From Peteryoungia algae (GTDB lineage: Bacteria; Pseudomonadota; Alphaproteobacteria; Rhizobiales; Rhizobiaceae), in contig NZ_CP128477.1 of the NCBI RefSeq assembly GCF_030369675.1, forward strand, positions 3,366,501 through 3,430,500: DNA of 64,000 nt, written 5' to 3'. A program made the translations under genes and the position numbers. The notes beneath the pieces were generated by a model that worked only from the letters and a program-made list of their open reading frames with translations, ran no database searches and had not been told where the DNA came from. The first letter of the stretch is position 1. Every line of letters begins with the position of its first letter. Of the stretch, positions 7,566-16,719 are shown in pieces.

Positions 7566-8189
7566 ATGACGACGATTCGCTATCACGTGGGGGACATTTC
7601 AGGAGACGATGCCGCCCGCTACACCGACGCGATCGCGATCGATACGGAGACCCTGGGCCTGGTGCCGCGTCGCGACCGTCTCTGTGTCGTGCAACTGTCC
7701 TCCGGCGATGGCACGGCGGACGTGATCAAGATTGCAGCCGGCCAGACGGCCGCGCCGAACCTCGTTGCGATGCTGGCGGATCCGGCCCGCGAGAAGATCT
7801 TCCATTATGGACGCTTTGACATCGCCGTCCTGTTTCAGACCTTTGGCGTCACGACCGAGACGGTCTTCTGCACCAAGATCGCCTCGCGGCTTGCCCGCAC
7901 CTATACGGATCGTCACGGGCTCAAGGACAATCTGAAGGAAATGCTTGAGATCGATATCTCCAAGGCGCAGCAATCCTCCGACTGGGCGGCAGAGACCCTG
8001 AGCCAAGCCCAGCTCGAATATGCTGCATCAGATGTGCTGCATCTGCATGCCCTGCGCGACAAGCTCACGCACCGATTGCTGCGCGACGGGCGCATGGAGC
8101 ATGCCAAGGCGTGCTTCGCATTCCTGCCGACGCGCGCCAAGCTCGACCTCCTGGGCTGGGAAGAGACCGATATTTTCGCCCACAGCTGA
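7566..8189 (+). CDS. nrnC: Ribonuclease D-like 3'-5' exonuclease (NrnC-type nanoRNase)
   Basis: Single-domain DEDDy exonuclease of 207 residues. The DEDD motifs are visible: AIDTETLGL (about residues 23-31) with D and E, FHYGRFDIAVL (about 79-89) with D, and the exo III motif with Y and D in YAASDVLHLHALR (about 152-164). The CVVQLSSGDGTADVIKI segment and the length of about 206 match NrnC of Brucella/Bartonella, which degrades short RNA and dinucleotides and replaces oligoribonuclease in Alphaproteobacteria. True RNase D is longer and has HRDC domains, which are absent here. Confidence 0.9.
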   Translation: MTTIRYHVGDISGDDAARYTDAIAIDTETLGLVPRRDRLCVVQLSSGDGTADVIKIAAGQTAAPNLVAMLADPAREKIFHYGRFDIAVLFQTFGVTTETVFCTKIASRLARTYTDRHGLKDNLKEMLEIDISKAQQSSDWAAETLSQAQLEYAASDVLHLHALRDKLTHRLLRDGRMEHAKACFAFLPTRAKLDLLGWEETDIFAHS

Positions 8190-8511
8190 TATTTCACACC
8201 CGGGCTTTCGCTCGCTATGCCTTGCATGGAAACGCGAGCGTCGCCGAGTTGCCGCGACCTGAGCCATCGTGTTCTCTTCTTCCGTGCGCCCGGTGTCCAG
8301 GGGCCTGACGGTTCTGTTCGGATGGCAAAAAAAGGATGCGGAAGGCCTGACGCCTGCGACTAGAGCTTCTTGTGGATGAGAACTGAGGAAAATCCGAGTG
8401 CGCGCGCCAAGGTTTCGTTAACCGAGACTTCGCATGATCCTCCCGGACAAATCAGTAACGGTGCGGGCATTTCAAGTTGCGCGTTCCCATAAAGGCGTTG
8501 ATCAGGCGACC
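8190..8511. other. Intergenic stretch between nrnC and a small hypothetical gene
   Basis: About 320 bases. A lone GTTAACC at about 8418 resembles half of a CtrA site. I see no RNA gene or strong promoter. An in-frame ATG at 8434 would extend the next gene into this stretch, but the codons there look non-coding. Confidence 0.35.
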
Positions 8512-8763
8512 ATGACGGAAGCATCCAGTATCCTACTCGACTCGATATCGCGTAACCCATCCAGCTATGATTCGGACCTGATCGAAGCGACCGCCGACCT
8601 CGCAGAAACTGAAGACAGCGGCCCGCGTTATGCGCCGGCCAACTGGCTCGATGCATTTATCGTCGATGAGCGCAGCCGCTCCGACGAAGCCTTTGGCGAA
8701 CGGGTTCCCGTGCCGTCGGACGAGGCGGGCCTCTATCCTCGTTTCATGCGTCTCGTCGACTGA
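8512..8763 (+). CDS. Small acidic hypothetical protein
   Basis: An 83-residue protein I do not recognise, with no signal peptide or membrane segment. It is rich in D, E, S and R (for example DLIEATADLAETEDSG) and ends YPRFMRLVD. Codon use is ordinary for the region. Start choice is uncertain: ATG at 8512 follows AAAGGCG by about 13 bases, while ATG at 8434 would give 109 residues. It converges with nadV, leaving one base between the two stop codons. Confidence 0.55.
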   Translation: MTEASSILLDSISRNPSSYDSDLIEATADLAETEDSGPRYAPANWLDAFIVDERSRSDEAFGERVPVPSDEAGLYPRFMRLVD

Positions 8764-8764
8764 G

Positions 8765-10162
8765 CTACCGGGGAAGGCTGACGGCCGTTGCCCGCGCGCG
8801 GATCTCGTCCAGGCTCGAATCCACCAGCAATTCACCGTCCTGCCAGACCGTCGCCATGAGATTGGGCCGCGCCCCGAGATCTTCCAGCGGTACCGGCATG
8901 ATGTCGTGGCCGTCAGCGATTGCAGCCACGAGACCCGCCATGGCGATCCGCTCCTGCGGATTGGAGGGGCGCCGAACCACGGGGCGCCACTGCTCGTTGC
9001 CGTTCTGCACGGCGCTGGTGCGCATGGTGAAGGACAGCGTGTCCCTGTTGATCTTGTGAAGCAGGCCCGATCCCATGCCGAAAGAGATGTTCTCCGCCGA
9101 GAACCCCATGCCTTCGAGCCGGCCGAGGATCATCTGGATGTCCTGCAGGGAGACGCCGTCCGACTGGAGCACGCGCACATTGCCGTCGATGACCTTGAAG
9201 CCCTTGCCATTGAGCCGCGTGCCATAGGCATAAGCCAGCTGCGCCACGACCTGGATCGGTGTCTCGATCGGATCGCCGCTGTCGGGACGAACAACGAGCA
9301 CGCCGCCTGACGCGCGCACCTTGGTCTGCAGCGTCTTGCCCCAGATCTCCGAAACCGCATTGTGGAGGTCGAAGCTGTCGGACACGACGGAATAGCCACC
9401 GAAGCTCGCAAAATTATCGATCAGATGCGAATATGCTTCGGTCTCCTGCGTCTGCCCCCAGGCGATGATCGTACCATGCTCGGCCGCCGGGATCGAACGG
9501 GCTGGCATGGACGCATTGTAGAAACGGCGAGCCTGCAGAATGGCCGGCAGCGAGTCCGAGCTGTCGAAGTGTAACAGATGTGCGGCGCCGCCAATCGCGG
9601 CCTGTTCGACACTCGATGTGCTGCGGCAGCCATAGTCGCTGATGCGGCTCGGCTGCAGACCCATGGGATCGTCTGTCGTTCTGTCGAGGAATGGCTGGAT
9701 CGCCATGCGCAGGCGCCATGCCGTTGTAGCCACTGTTGACGGATACCAGACTGCCCGAAGCAGCGCCGTTTCCATATAGGATGTGAGCCAAGGCACGCGC
9801 GGATCGGTGTTCACCACCTGCATCACTGGCACGCCGCGGCGAATCGCCGAGCCTTCCGCCAGCGCTTCGATCTTCAGCGGCAGCATGCCGCCATGGGCGT
9901 TGAGAATATGCTCCCAGCCACTGCGGTCGAAAGGCTGGCCATGAGCCGAAGAGACCTCTTGCGCCTCATCGATGTCGGCACGACTGATCGGCGCAGACAG
10001 ATAGTCCTTGAGGAACATCTGCAGCCCGAAGAACATCACCTCAGGACGGAACGAGTTGCCACGCGTGGTCACGAATGCACTGACGGCCCGCGTGTCCTTC
10101 GGATATTGCAGAAAGACGCCGAGCTTGTAGCTGTCGGTGTTCAAAAGAAGATTACGTGTCAT
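8765..10162 (-). CDS. nadV: Nicotinamide phosphoribosyltransferase
   Basis: Converts nicotinamide and PRPP to NMN, allowing NAD salvage without deamidation. The 465 residues carry NAMPT family blocks: NTDSYKLGVFLQYP at the N terminus, SDYGCRSTSS, the AAEHGTIIAWGQTQ block with its conserved histidine, SDSFDLHNAVSEIWG, VVRPDSGDP (about residue 293) for phosphoribosyl binding, and FGMGSGLLHKINRDTL. The ATG at 10162 is preferred over a GTG at 10183 because AAGGA lies about 10 bases upstream of it. It stands alone here, without the prs-like or nudix partner found in some nadV operons. Confidence 0.9.
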   Translation of the reverse strand: MTRNLLLNTDSYKLGVFLQYPKDTRAVSAFVTTRGNSFRPEVMFFGLQMFLKDYLSAPISRADIDEAQEVSSAHGQPFDRSGWEHILNAHGGMLPLKIEALAEGSAIRRGVPVMQVVNTDPRVPWLTSYMETALLRAVWYPSTVATTAWRLRMAIQPFLDRTTDDPMGLQPSRISDYGCRSTSSVEQAAIGGAAHLLHFDSSDSLPAILQARRFYNASMPARSIPAAEHGTIIAWGQTQETEAYSHLIDNFASFGGYSVVSDSFDLHNAVSEIWGKTLQTKVRASGGVLVVRPDSGDPIETPIQVVAQLAYAYGTRLNGKGFKVIDGNVRVLQSDGVSLQDIQMILGRLEGMGFSAENISFGMGSGLLHKINRDTLSFTMRTSAVQNGNEQWRPVVRRPSNPQERIAMAGLVAAIADGHDIMPVPLEDLGARPNLMATVWQDGELLVDSSLDEIRARATAVSLPR

Positions 10163-10263
10163 GCCGGCGCTGTCCTTGGTCACTGGGGCGACAGTCTGCC
10201 GCCTCGCGCATGATGACGGTCAATCAATGCGCGAAGCTGGAGTCTCGCGTTCTGGCGCTGTCG

Positions 10264-10280
10264 TTAGGGTTTGATTAACC
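10264..10280 (+). promoter_or_regulatory. Possible CtrA-type box (one mismatch)
   Basis: TTAG, a 7-base gap, then TTAACC, lying about 125 bases before the start at 10403. It differs from the TTAA-N7-TTAA consensus by one base. Weak on its own, but two exact matches occur elsewhere in the window. Confidence 0.3.
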
Positions 10281-10402
10281 ATAACAGGCGAAGATCGAGG
10301 ATCGGCAGCGTTCGCGACAGGGCGGCAGTCACACCCTTGTGGCCCGTGCAGGTCCTCGATCGAGGCCTGGGTCCAGAGGCACCAGAACCGGAGAGGTTGC
10401 CC

Positions 10403-12103
10403 ATGCTTCCTCCAGTCCTTGCGTCAGCAAATCAGGCCACGACGTCAGCCAAACAGCGTCCGGATCAGGCCCCGACGACACGGCCGACGGCGGTATTCCA
10501 AGCCATGGCGCCGGCGATAGCCGACCAGAATTCCGCGATTGCCGGACAGCTCAACATCATGCTGCTCTCCGGCCCCGAGCGGATGTCCCAGAACCTCGCG
10601 GCCTTGTCCGATATCCTGGGATCCGCGCTGAAGATCGACCGGCGGATCGGCGAGAGCGTCAACGACTATATGGGCAGGTTGATCGAAGGGATTGCGGCGC
10701 TTCCCGTTGCCGACCGGGTGAAGCTGCAGAAACTTCTTTCGCAGGCCTTTGCCGGTTTGCAGTTGCGCACATTGCTCGAGGCCATGGCGAACCCATCGGG
10801 GCCGGAGCGCGCGACCCTTGCGCTCTATCTCGAGCTCTACCGCCACAAAGACAGGGACGGCGCGACGCGCTCGGTCATCTCGTCGTATCGCGAACTGGCA
10901 GGCGAGGGGCGTTCCAATCCCCTGAGCCCCGGCCGCCCGCCACTTGCCAACGACAGTCCGAGATCCTTTGCCGAGCGGGCTCGCCCGGCCGGGAGCGCCG
11001 TTTCGCAATCACCGCTCGCGGCCTCTACGCTGCCCCCGGGCAATCCGAAGCCGGGCGAGGGCAGGCTGACATCACCAACCTCGATAAATGATTTGCGGCC
11101 GAGTTCGGCTCACCGGCAGCAAACGCCAGCCGCTCTGCCAGCGGGGGCTTCGACCCAGGGTCAGGAGCGTCGGCTCGACGCGACGGTGATCAAGTCCGTC
11201 CCCGGGTTTCCTGCAGCAAGGGGCACATCTGAAACAGCGTCGCCATTGCCGTCTGCAAGGAGTCAGCTGCCCCTTCCGGCTCCATCGGTGGATCGGGTCG
11301 GACAGCCGCATGGTTCGGCCCCGACATCGCTTTCTGGAATTGGACCTGCCGATGCCGACAGAAACCAGAGCCGCGATTCGTCCCGCCCGTCCGCCAAGCC
11401 ATCACTGGCCGCAGTACCCATGCCTCCTCCGACCGGCATAGCCGGAGAGAAGCCCGCGCTCCCCCAGCCCGGCGGTTGGTTGGCCGAATTGCTGGAGACA
11501 GACTTCGTCAAGGCGCTGTTGCGGCTGAAGACCCTGCCAGCCGAGCAATTCAACGCTGCGTCGCAGGCAGCCGCGCCAAGCCGGGCAACAGCAGTGGAAC
11601 CTGCAGCAACTGGTGCCGCTGCGATCCTCCCGACCGAAGAGGCTGGACAGGAAACCCGAATATCCGAGGCAGGTCAGGCCCCTCGCCCTGCTGATACCGA
11701 GCCGACCCCGACCCCATCTTCACTTGCCGAGCAGGCGGCTATCCGGTCGATCCTCGGTCGCGAAGGCGTGCCGCTGCCATTCGTCTCCTACATGATCGAA
11801 GACGAAATCGAGTGGGAGGAGGAGGAAGAGGAAGAGGAAGAGGAGGAGCGGGAGACTGAGGATCGGGGGCACCCCGAGGACGAAGAGGGGTCGGAAGGCG
11901 CAGAGGCGCCAGATGATGCCAAGGCGCCGTTGACGGCCAAGTCCGATGATCAGGATCAGCCGGCAGACGATGTGGCCACGCCAGCCCTCCCCGAGGGGCA
12001 CGCCATGCCGAGCCGGGCCTTGCCGGCGCCGTCAGACACCGTCGTGCAACTTCCGCCGGAACCGGCTCACGAGCTCTATCTCCGGATGGCCGGTCTCAAC
12101 TGA
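10403..12103 (+). CDS. Large low-complexity hypothetical protein with acidic tract
   Basis: A 566-residue protein I do not recognise. The start at 10403 (MLPPVLASANQ) follows GGAGAGG by 7 bases. Residues about 30-170 look folded and helical (SGPERMSQNLAALSDILGS, GRLIEGIAALPVADRVKLQK). Residues about 175-410 are a Pro/Ser/Ala/Arg-rich, probably disordered linker. A short helical block follows (GGWLAELLETDFVKALLRLK), then another linker, ILGREGVPLPFVSYM and a run of glutamates (about residues 472-484). No signal peptide or membrane span is seen. The layout, with structured ends joined by a Pro-rich linker, is reminiscent of scaffold or hook-length-control proteins, but no motif supports a specific role. 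Confidence 0.75.
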   Translation: MLPPVLASANQATTSAKQRPDQAPTTRPTAVFQAMAPAIADQNSAIAGQLNIMLLSGPERMSQNLAALSDILGSALKIDRRIGESVNDYMGRLIEGIAALPVADRVKLQKLLSQAFAGLQLRTLLEAMANPSGPERATLALYLELYRHKDRDGATRSVISSYRELAGEGRSNPLSPGRPPLANDSPRSFAERARPAGSAVSQSPLAASTLPPGNPKPGEGRLTSPTSINDLRPSSAHRQQTPAALPAGASTQGQERRLDATVIKSVPGFPAARGTSETASPLPSARSQLPLPAPSVDRVGQPHGSAPTSLSGIGPADADRNQSRDSSRPSAKPSLAAVPMPPPTGIAGEKPALPQPGGWLAELLETDFVKALLRLKTLPAEQFNAASQAAAPSRATAVEPAATGAAAILPTEEAGQETRISEAGQAPRPADTEPTPTPSSLAEQAAIRSILGREGVPLPFVSYMIEDEIEWEEEEEEEEEEERETEDRGHPEDEEGSEGAEAPDDAKAPLTAKSDDQDQPADDVATPALPEGHAMPSRALPAPSDTVVQLPPEPAHELYLRMAGLN

Positions 12104-12124
12104 TTCTTCGTTGCGACACAGAAA

Positions 12125-12156
12125 AGCCCGCCAGGATCGCTCCCGGCGGGCTCTTT
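12125..12156. terminator. Bidirectional terminator between the hypothetical gene and rpsA
   Basis: Arms AGCCCGCC (12125-12132) and GGCGGGCT (12145-12152), followed by CTTTTG on the plus strand and TTTTC on the minus strand. It serves both converging genes. Confidence 0.82.
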
Positions 12157-12176
12157 TGTTCAATCAACAGCGAGGA

Positions 12177-13880
12177 TTAGTCGTTGCTGCGGTTCTTCAG
12201 GGCTGCGCCCAGGATGTCGCCGAGCGAAGCGCCGCTGTCGGACGAACCGAACTGTGCGACGGCTTCCTTCTCTTCAGCGATCTCGAGAGCCTTGATCGAC
12301 AGCATGACCTTGCGATCCTTCTTGGAGAAGTTGGTGACGCGGGCGTCTACAACCTGACCGACCGAGAAACGCTCCGGACGCTGATCGTCACGATCGCGGG
12401 CCAGGTCGTTGCGGCGGATGAAGGACGTGATGTCCTCGTGGTTGACCAGCTTCACTTCGATGCCGCCATCATTGGTACCGATGACTTCGCACGAAACGAC
12501 AGCATTCTTGCGCAGGTCGCCGGAAGCGGCTGCGTCGCCGACGGCATCCTTGCCGAGCTGCTTGATGCCGAGCGAGATGCGTTCCTTCTCGACGTCGACG
12601 TCGAGAACGACAGCCTTGACCACGTCACCCTTGTTGAACTCCTCGATGACCTGTTCGCCCGGACGGTTCCAGTCGAGGTCAGAGAGGTGAACCATGCCGT
12701 CGACGTCGCCTTCGAGGCCGATGAACAGGCCGAATTCGGTCTTGTTCTTGACTTCGCCTTCGACTTCAGTGCCGGCCGGGTTGCTGAAGGCAAATGCCTG
12801 CCACGGATTCTCGAGGGTCTGCTTGAGACCGAGCGAGATACGGCGCTTCGACGGATCGACTTCGAGAACGACGACATCGACGTCCTGCGTGGTCGAAAGG
12901 ATCTTGCCGGGATGAACGTTCTTCTTCGTCCAGGACATTTCCGAGATGTGGATCAGGCCTTCGATGCCCGGCTCCAGCTCGACGAATGCACCGTAATCGG
13001 TGATGTTCGTGACGGTACCGGAGATCTTCTTGCCAACCGGATACTTAACGGCAATGCCATCCCACGGATCCGACTCGAGCTGCTTCATGCCGAGCGAGAT
13101 GCGGTGGGTTTCCTGGTTGATGCGGATGATCTGAACCTTGACCGACTGGCCGATGGACAGGATTTCCGAAGGATGGTTGACGCGGCGCCATGCCATGTCG
13201 GTGACGTGCAGCAGGCCGTCGATGCCGCCGAGGTCAACGAACGCACCGTAATCGGTGATGTTCTTGACGACGCCGTCAACAACCTGGCCTTCTTCGAGGT
13301 TCTGAACGATTTCAGAACGCTGCTCGGCACGCGACTCTTCGAGAACCGTACGACGCGATACGACGATGTTGCCGCGACGCTTGTCCATCTTGAGGATTTC
13401 GAAGGGCTGCGGGTTGTGCATCAGCGGGGTCACGTCGCGGATCGGACGGATGTCGACCTGGCTACGCGGAAGGAAGGCAACGGCGCCGTCGAGGTCAACC
13501 GTAAAGCCGCCCTTGACCTGGTTGAAGATGACGCCTTCAACGCGCTCACCAGCTTCGAACTTGGCTTCGAGCTTGATCCAGCTTTCTTCGCGACGAGCCT
13601 TTTCGCGCGACAGAACAGCTTCGCCGAGAGCGTTTTCGATACGCTCGACGTAAACTTCAACTTCGTCGCCGACCTTGAGCGTGCCGTCCTTGGCGCGAGC
13701 ACCGAATTCCTTCAGTGCGATGCGGCCTTCGACCTTGAGGCCGACGTCAACAATGGCGACGTCCTTCTCAATGCCGGTGATGATGCCCTTGGCAACATAG
13801 CCTTCGGCCAGATCGGTCTTGGCAAAGGATTCCTCGAGGAGGGCAGCAAAGTCCTCACGCGACGGGGTAGAAACAGACAT
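12177..13880 (-). CDS. rpsA: 30S ribosomal protein S1
   Basis: Ribosomal protein S1, 567 residues, which binds mRNA on the 30S subunit and helps start translation. Several S1 OB-fold repeats are visible, with recurring cores such as KNITDYGAFVDLGGIDGLLH, NITDYGAFVELEPGIEGLIH and KTEFGLFIGLEGDVDGMVH, plus two degenerate N-terminal copies. Start MSVSTPSRED at 13880 has AGGAGATTTC directly upstream. It lies downstream of cmk on the same strand, the usual arrangement. Confidence 0.97.
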   Translation of the reverse strand: MSVSTPSREDFAALLEESFAKTDLAEGYVAKGIITGIEKDVAIVDVGLKVEGRIALKEFGARAKDGTLKVGDEVEVYVERIENALGEAVLSREKARREESWIKLEAKFEAGERVEGVIFNQVKGGFTVDLDGAVAFLPRSQVDIRPIRDVTPLMHNPQPFEILKMDKRRGNIVVSRRTVLEESRAEQRSEIVQNLEEGQVVDGVVKNITDYGAFVDLGGIDGLLHVTDMAWRRVNHPSEILSIGQSVKVQIIRINQETHRISLGMKQLESDPWDGIAVKYPVGKKISGTVTNITDYGAFVELEPGIEGLIHISEMSWTKKNVHPGKILSTTQDVDVVVLEVDPSKRRISLGLKQTLENPWQAFAFSNPAGTEVEGEVKNKTEFGLFIGLEGDVDGMVHLSDLDWNRPGEQVIEEFNKGDVVKAVVLDVDVEKERISLGIKQLGKDAVGDAAASGDLRKNAVVSCEVIGTNDGGIEVKLVNHEDITSFIRRNDLARDRDDQRPERFSVGQVVDARVTNFSKKDRKVMLSIKALEIAEEKEAVAQFGSSDSGASLGDILGAALKNRSND

Positions 13881-14032
13881 GAAATCTCCTAGTCGCATCC
13901 CACTGGATGCGTGAGCGCCGGGGGTTGGTGTTGATCTTGGCCGGCATCCGATCCGCTCTCATCTGGAGAGCAATCCGGCGCGGGGACTGGGTGTCGGCCT
14001 TGAGGCTCCGGCTTGGCCGGATCCTGGTCACT
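13881..14032 (-). promoter_or_regulatory. Structured leader between cmk and rpsA
   Basis: The 152-base gap holds several short inverted repeats on the minus strand: CCGGC-CAA-GCCGG near the cmk end, GCTCTC-CAGAT-GAGAGC, and GCATCC-AGTG-GGATGC close to the rpsA ribosome binding site. S1 represses its own translation through leader structure in enterobacteria. A similar role here is only inferred. Confidence 0.4.
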
Positions 14033-14659
14033 TCATTTCGTCAGGGCAGCGTCGATGATCATCTTCGCCGCCAAGAATGCGGCCTCTATACTCATTTCGG
14101 AAGTATCTAGCAAGTGCGCGTCATCAGCTGGTTTCAAAGGGCTGTCGGCCCGTCCCATGTCCCGCGCGTCCCGCGTCTTCACATCGGCGAAAATCGCCTC
14201 GAAATCCGCAGCGCTGCCCTTGGCGATGATTTCGTCATATCGCCGCCTCGCGCGCACTTCCGGCGAGGCGGTGACATAGAGCTTCACGGGTGCCTCCGGG
14301 CAGACCACGGTGCCGATGTCGCGCCCATCCAGCACCGTGCCCGGTATGCGCTTCGAAAATGCGCGCTGAGCCTCGACCAGCGCTCGGCGTACGGCGGGCA
14401 TTACCGCAATCTTCGAGGCCGCTTCGCCGATTTCGTGTGCCGAAAGGACGTCGCGATCGAGCCCGGCAAGCTCCACGGCAAGTGCCATTCGTTCGGCAAC
14501 CGCTTCATCATCGAGCGGAAGGCCGGCGTCCAGAAGCGCCTTGGCTGTCGCGCGATAGGTGAGGCCGGTGTCGAGATGATGGAAGCTGTAGGTTTCCGCG
14601 ATCCGGCGCGACAGCGTCCCCTTGCCGGCGGCAGCCGGTCCATCTATGGCGATGATCAT
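14033..14659 (-). CDS. cmk: Cytidylate kinase
   Basis: Phosphorylates CMP and dCMP with ATP. It has 208 residues, with the P-loop [20 protein letters not shown] at the N terminus, the substrate-binding [33 protein letters not shown] in the centre and the RRRYDEI lid. The start at 14659 follows AGAGGG by about 7 bases. In many rhizobia aroA lies directly upstream in the same operon. Here only about 220 bases separate cmk from the divergent TIGR02300 gene and no aroA is present. Confidence 0.95.
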   Translation of the reverse strand: MIIAIDGPAAAGKGTLSRRIAETYSFHHLDTGLTYRATAKALLDAGLPLDDEAVAERMALAVELAGLDRDVLSAHEIGEAASKIAVMPAVRRALVEAQRAFSKRIPGTVLDGRDIGTVVCPEAPVKLYVTASPEVRARRRYDEIIAKGSAADFEAIFADVKTRDARDMGRADSPLKPADDAHLLDTSEMSIEAAFLAAKMIIDAALTK

Positions 14660-14879
14660 TCGACCCTCTTTGTCTCTGTCTCTCATGCCATCGCTGATAC
14701 AAATCTTGGCAGCCCTTGCCAAGCGAAGCATGCGAACCCACGGTTGCCAAAATTCATGCGCAGATAGCCTTTGACAGGACGGGCATCAGCGATTAAGGGG
14801 ACCGACTACAGTTTGGCCGGCCTCGCGCCGGGCGCTTGGCGCATGCCCTTAATCTTCACGACTTCATGAGGCTTTGACA

Positions 14880-15266
14880 GTGGCGAAGGCAGAACTTGGA
14901 ACGAAACGCACTTGCCCCGACACCGGCAAGAAATTCTACGACCTGAACAAGGACCCGATCGTGTCGCCGTACACGGGCAAGTCCTGGCCGCTTTCCTATT
15001 TCGAGGAAACCTCGGTCGCAGCCATCATGGAGAAGGCTGAGGAAGAGGAAGTTGCCGAAGTCGATACCGAAAACACGGATGTCGAGCTGGTGTCCCACGA
15101 TGACGCCGACGATTCCTCGGGTGACGACATCCCGGACATCGGCGACGATGACGACGTCGAAATCGACGGCGATGACGACGACACCTTCCTCGAGGCCGAT
15201 GAAGACGATGACGACGATGACGTGACCGGCTTGATCGGGGTCAACGGCGACGACGACGAAGCCTGA
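14880..15266 (+). CDS. TIGR02300 family protein with acidic tail
   Basis: Alphaproteobacterial protein of unknown function, 128 residues. The conserved N terminus reads AKAELGTKRTCPDTGKKFYD and then NKDPIVSPYTGKSWP. The rest is strongly acidic, with long runs of aspartate (DDDDVEIDGDDDD, DEDDDDDDV). The start is set at the GTG at 14880 because the family begins MAKxELGTKR and GAGG lies 8 bases before it; a TTG at 14874 is also in frame. A single CxxxxGKKFY-type segment resembles half of a zinc-binding knuckle. It is divergent from cmk and followed by a clear terminator. Confidence 0.85.
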   Translation: MAKAELGTKRTCPDTGKKFYDLNKDPIVSPYTGKSWPLSYFEETSVAAIMEKAEEEEVAEVDTENTDVELVSHDDADDSSGDDIPDIGDDDDVEIDGDDDDTFLEADEDDDDDDVTGLIGVNGDDDEA

Positions 15267-15282
15267 TATTTCAAGCATTTCG

Positions 15283-15319
15283 AGCCCGGGTCCAAAAAAA
15301 TGCCCGGGCTTTCATTTTT
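15283..15319 (+). terminator. Rho-independent terminator after the TIGR02300 gene
   Basis: AGCCCGGG (15283-15290) pairs with CCCGGGCT (15303-15310), followed by TTCATTTTT. Confidence 0.85.
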
Positions 15320-15421
15320 CGGCTTGCCATCTCCGACTACCGGAAGTATCAAGCCGCCACCCCGACGGAAGCGGTGCTTTCCAAAGGGTTCCCGGAGCCG
15401 GAATAAACCCGGTACCCTGAT

Positions 15422-15497
<76 letters not shown>

Positions 15498-15580
15498 AAT
15501 TTTTTCCAGACAACTTTCTACGGACGACAGCGCCCAGACGGGCGCATTCCCATAGTGCCGTATGCCGTGCGCTCAGTCCC

Positions 15581-15778
15581 TCACCGCTGAAACAAATCCA
15601 CCCGTTCGCCGCTCTTGGAGAGATCGATCTGGAACCAGTCGATGATCTTGGCGACGTCGAGCTTCACTTCGCCATCGCGCAGCTTGAGGTGCAGCTTGTC
15701 CTCGCGAACTTCAACGGGAGTGCCGATATAGAGGCGATCATTGCCAGATTCGTCCACGGTATCGACGGCAAATCGCAT
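15581..15778 (-). CDS. Small conserved hypothetical protein
   Basis: A 65-residue protein starting MRFAVDTVDESGNDRLYIG, with GGGAG about 7 bases before the ATG. The alternating pattern (TPVEVREDKLHLKLRDGEVKL) suggests a small beta-rich fold, and it ends DLSKSGERVDLFQR. No function recognised. An open frame continues upstream without a better start. It is divergent from the DUF218 gene. Confidence 0.6.
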   Translation of the reverse strand: MRFAVDTVDESGNDRLYIGTPVEVREDKLHLKLRDGEVKLDVAKIIDWFQIDLSKSGERVDLFQR

Positions 15779-15921
15779 GGGTGTGCTCCCGAAAAATTCA
15801 GCATTCAAATGATGACAGTGGGTCGAGGGTCTAGTAACGCCTCCTTGAGCGAAGCTGGTCTCCCGACAGAAAGAGGGCAGCACGGTGAAAGAGGCCCGAT
15901 GCCGGGCAGGGAGAATGCGCA

Positions 15922-16713
15922 GTGTTCGTCGTGTCCAAGCTTTTCTGGAACCTCGTCCAGCCCCTGTCCCTGGTCTTCGTCTTTGCTGGCCTGGCCCTGG
16001 TGATGATCTGGATGCGGTGGGTTCGCTTGGCGGCGGCCGCGCTGTCCTTGTCCTTGATCGTGCTTTTCCTCACCCTCTACACGACATTGGGTTCGCTCCT
16101 GCTGCAGACCCTCGAAGCCCGCTTTCCAAGGCCGGCCGCCGATCCCCGGGAGCTCTCCTGCATGATCGTGCTGGGTGGCGCCTTCGAGACGGAGGTGACC
16201 ACGACACGCGGCGGCATGGACCTCAATCAGGCAGCTGACCGATTCGTCGAGGCGCTGCGGCTGGCGATCCGATATCCGCAGGCGCGGATCCTCGTCTCGG
16301 GCGGTGACGGCTCCCTGAGCGGCGCCTTTGAGGGCGATGCCGCTGCCTCGGTCCGGTTTTTCGAGGCCTTTGGAATTTCTCGCGACAGGCTGATCGCCGA
16401 GACCACGTCGAAAAACACCGACGAAAATGCCCAAAACAGCCGCGAGCTCCTGGCCTCCAGCGGTCTGCGACAATGCCTGCTCATCACCTCCGCCTTCCAC
16501 ATGCCGCGCTCTGTCGGCCTGTTCCGCAAGGCGGGCGTCGAGGTGACGCCCTGGCCTGTCGATTATCGCACCGCCGGCAACGTCTCTTTCGCGCTCGACT
16601 TCACCCAGCCGAGCCTCAATGCGCAGCAGATGTCGACGGCGTTGCGGGAATGGGTGGGCTTGCTCGCCTATCGCATGCTCGGTCGGATCGACGCCGTCTA
16701 CCCGGCGCCGTAA
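15922..16713 (+). CDS. YdcF/SanA/ElyC-type DUF218 membrane protein
   Basis: A 263-residue inner-membrane protein. Two hydrophobic helices lie at about residues 10-58, followed by a DUF218 domain with MIVLGGAFETE (about 80-90), ILVSGGDGSLSGAFEGDAA, the signature TTSKNTDENAQNS (about 160-172) and LLITSAFHMPRSVGLFRKAGV (about 186-206). ElyC, a relative, is linked to peptidoglycan and undecaprenyl lipid metabolism in E. coli. The exact reaction is unknown. The start is GTG at 15922 with GGGAG 8 bases upstream; a second GTG at 15931 is possible. Confidence 0.82.
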   Translation: MFVVSKLFWNLVQPLSLVFVFAGLALVMIWMRWVRLAAAALSLSLIVLFLTLYTTLGSLLLQTLEARFPRPAADPRELSCMIVLGGAFETEVTTTRGGMDLNQAADRFVEALRLAIRYPQARILVSGGDGSLSGAFEGDAAASVRFFEAFGISRDRLIAETTSKNTDENAQNSRELLASSGLRQCLLITSAFHMPRSVGLFRKAGVEVTPWPVDYRTAGNVSFALDFTQPSLNAQQMSTALREWVGLLAYRMLGRIDAVYPAP

Positions 16714-16719
16714 ACACGG

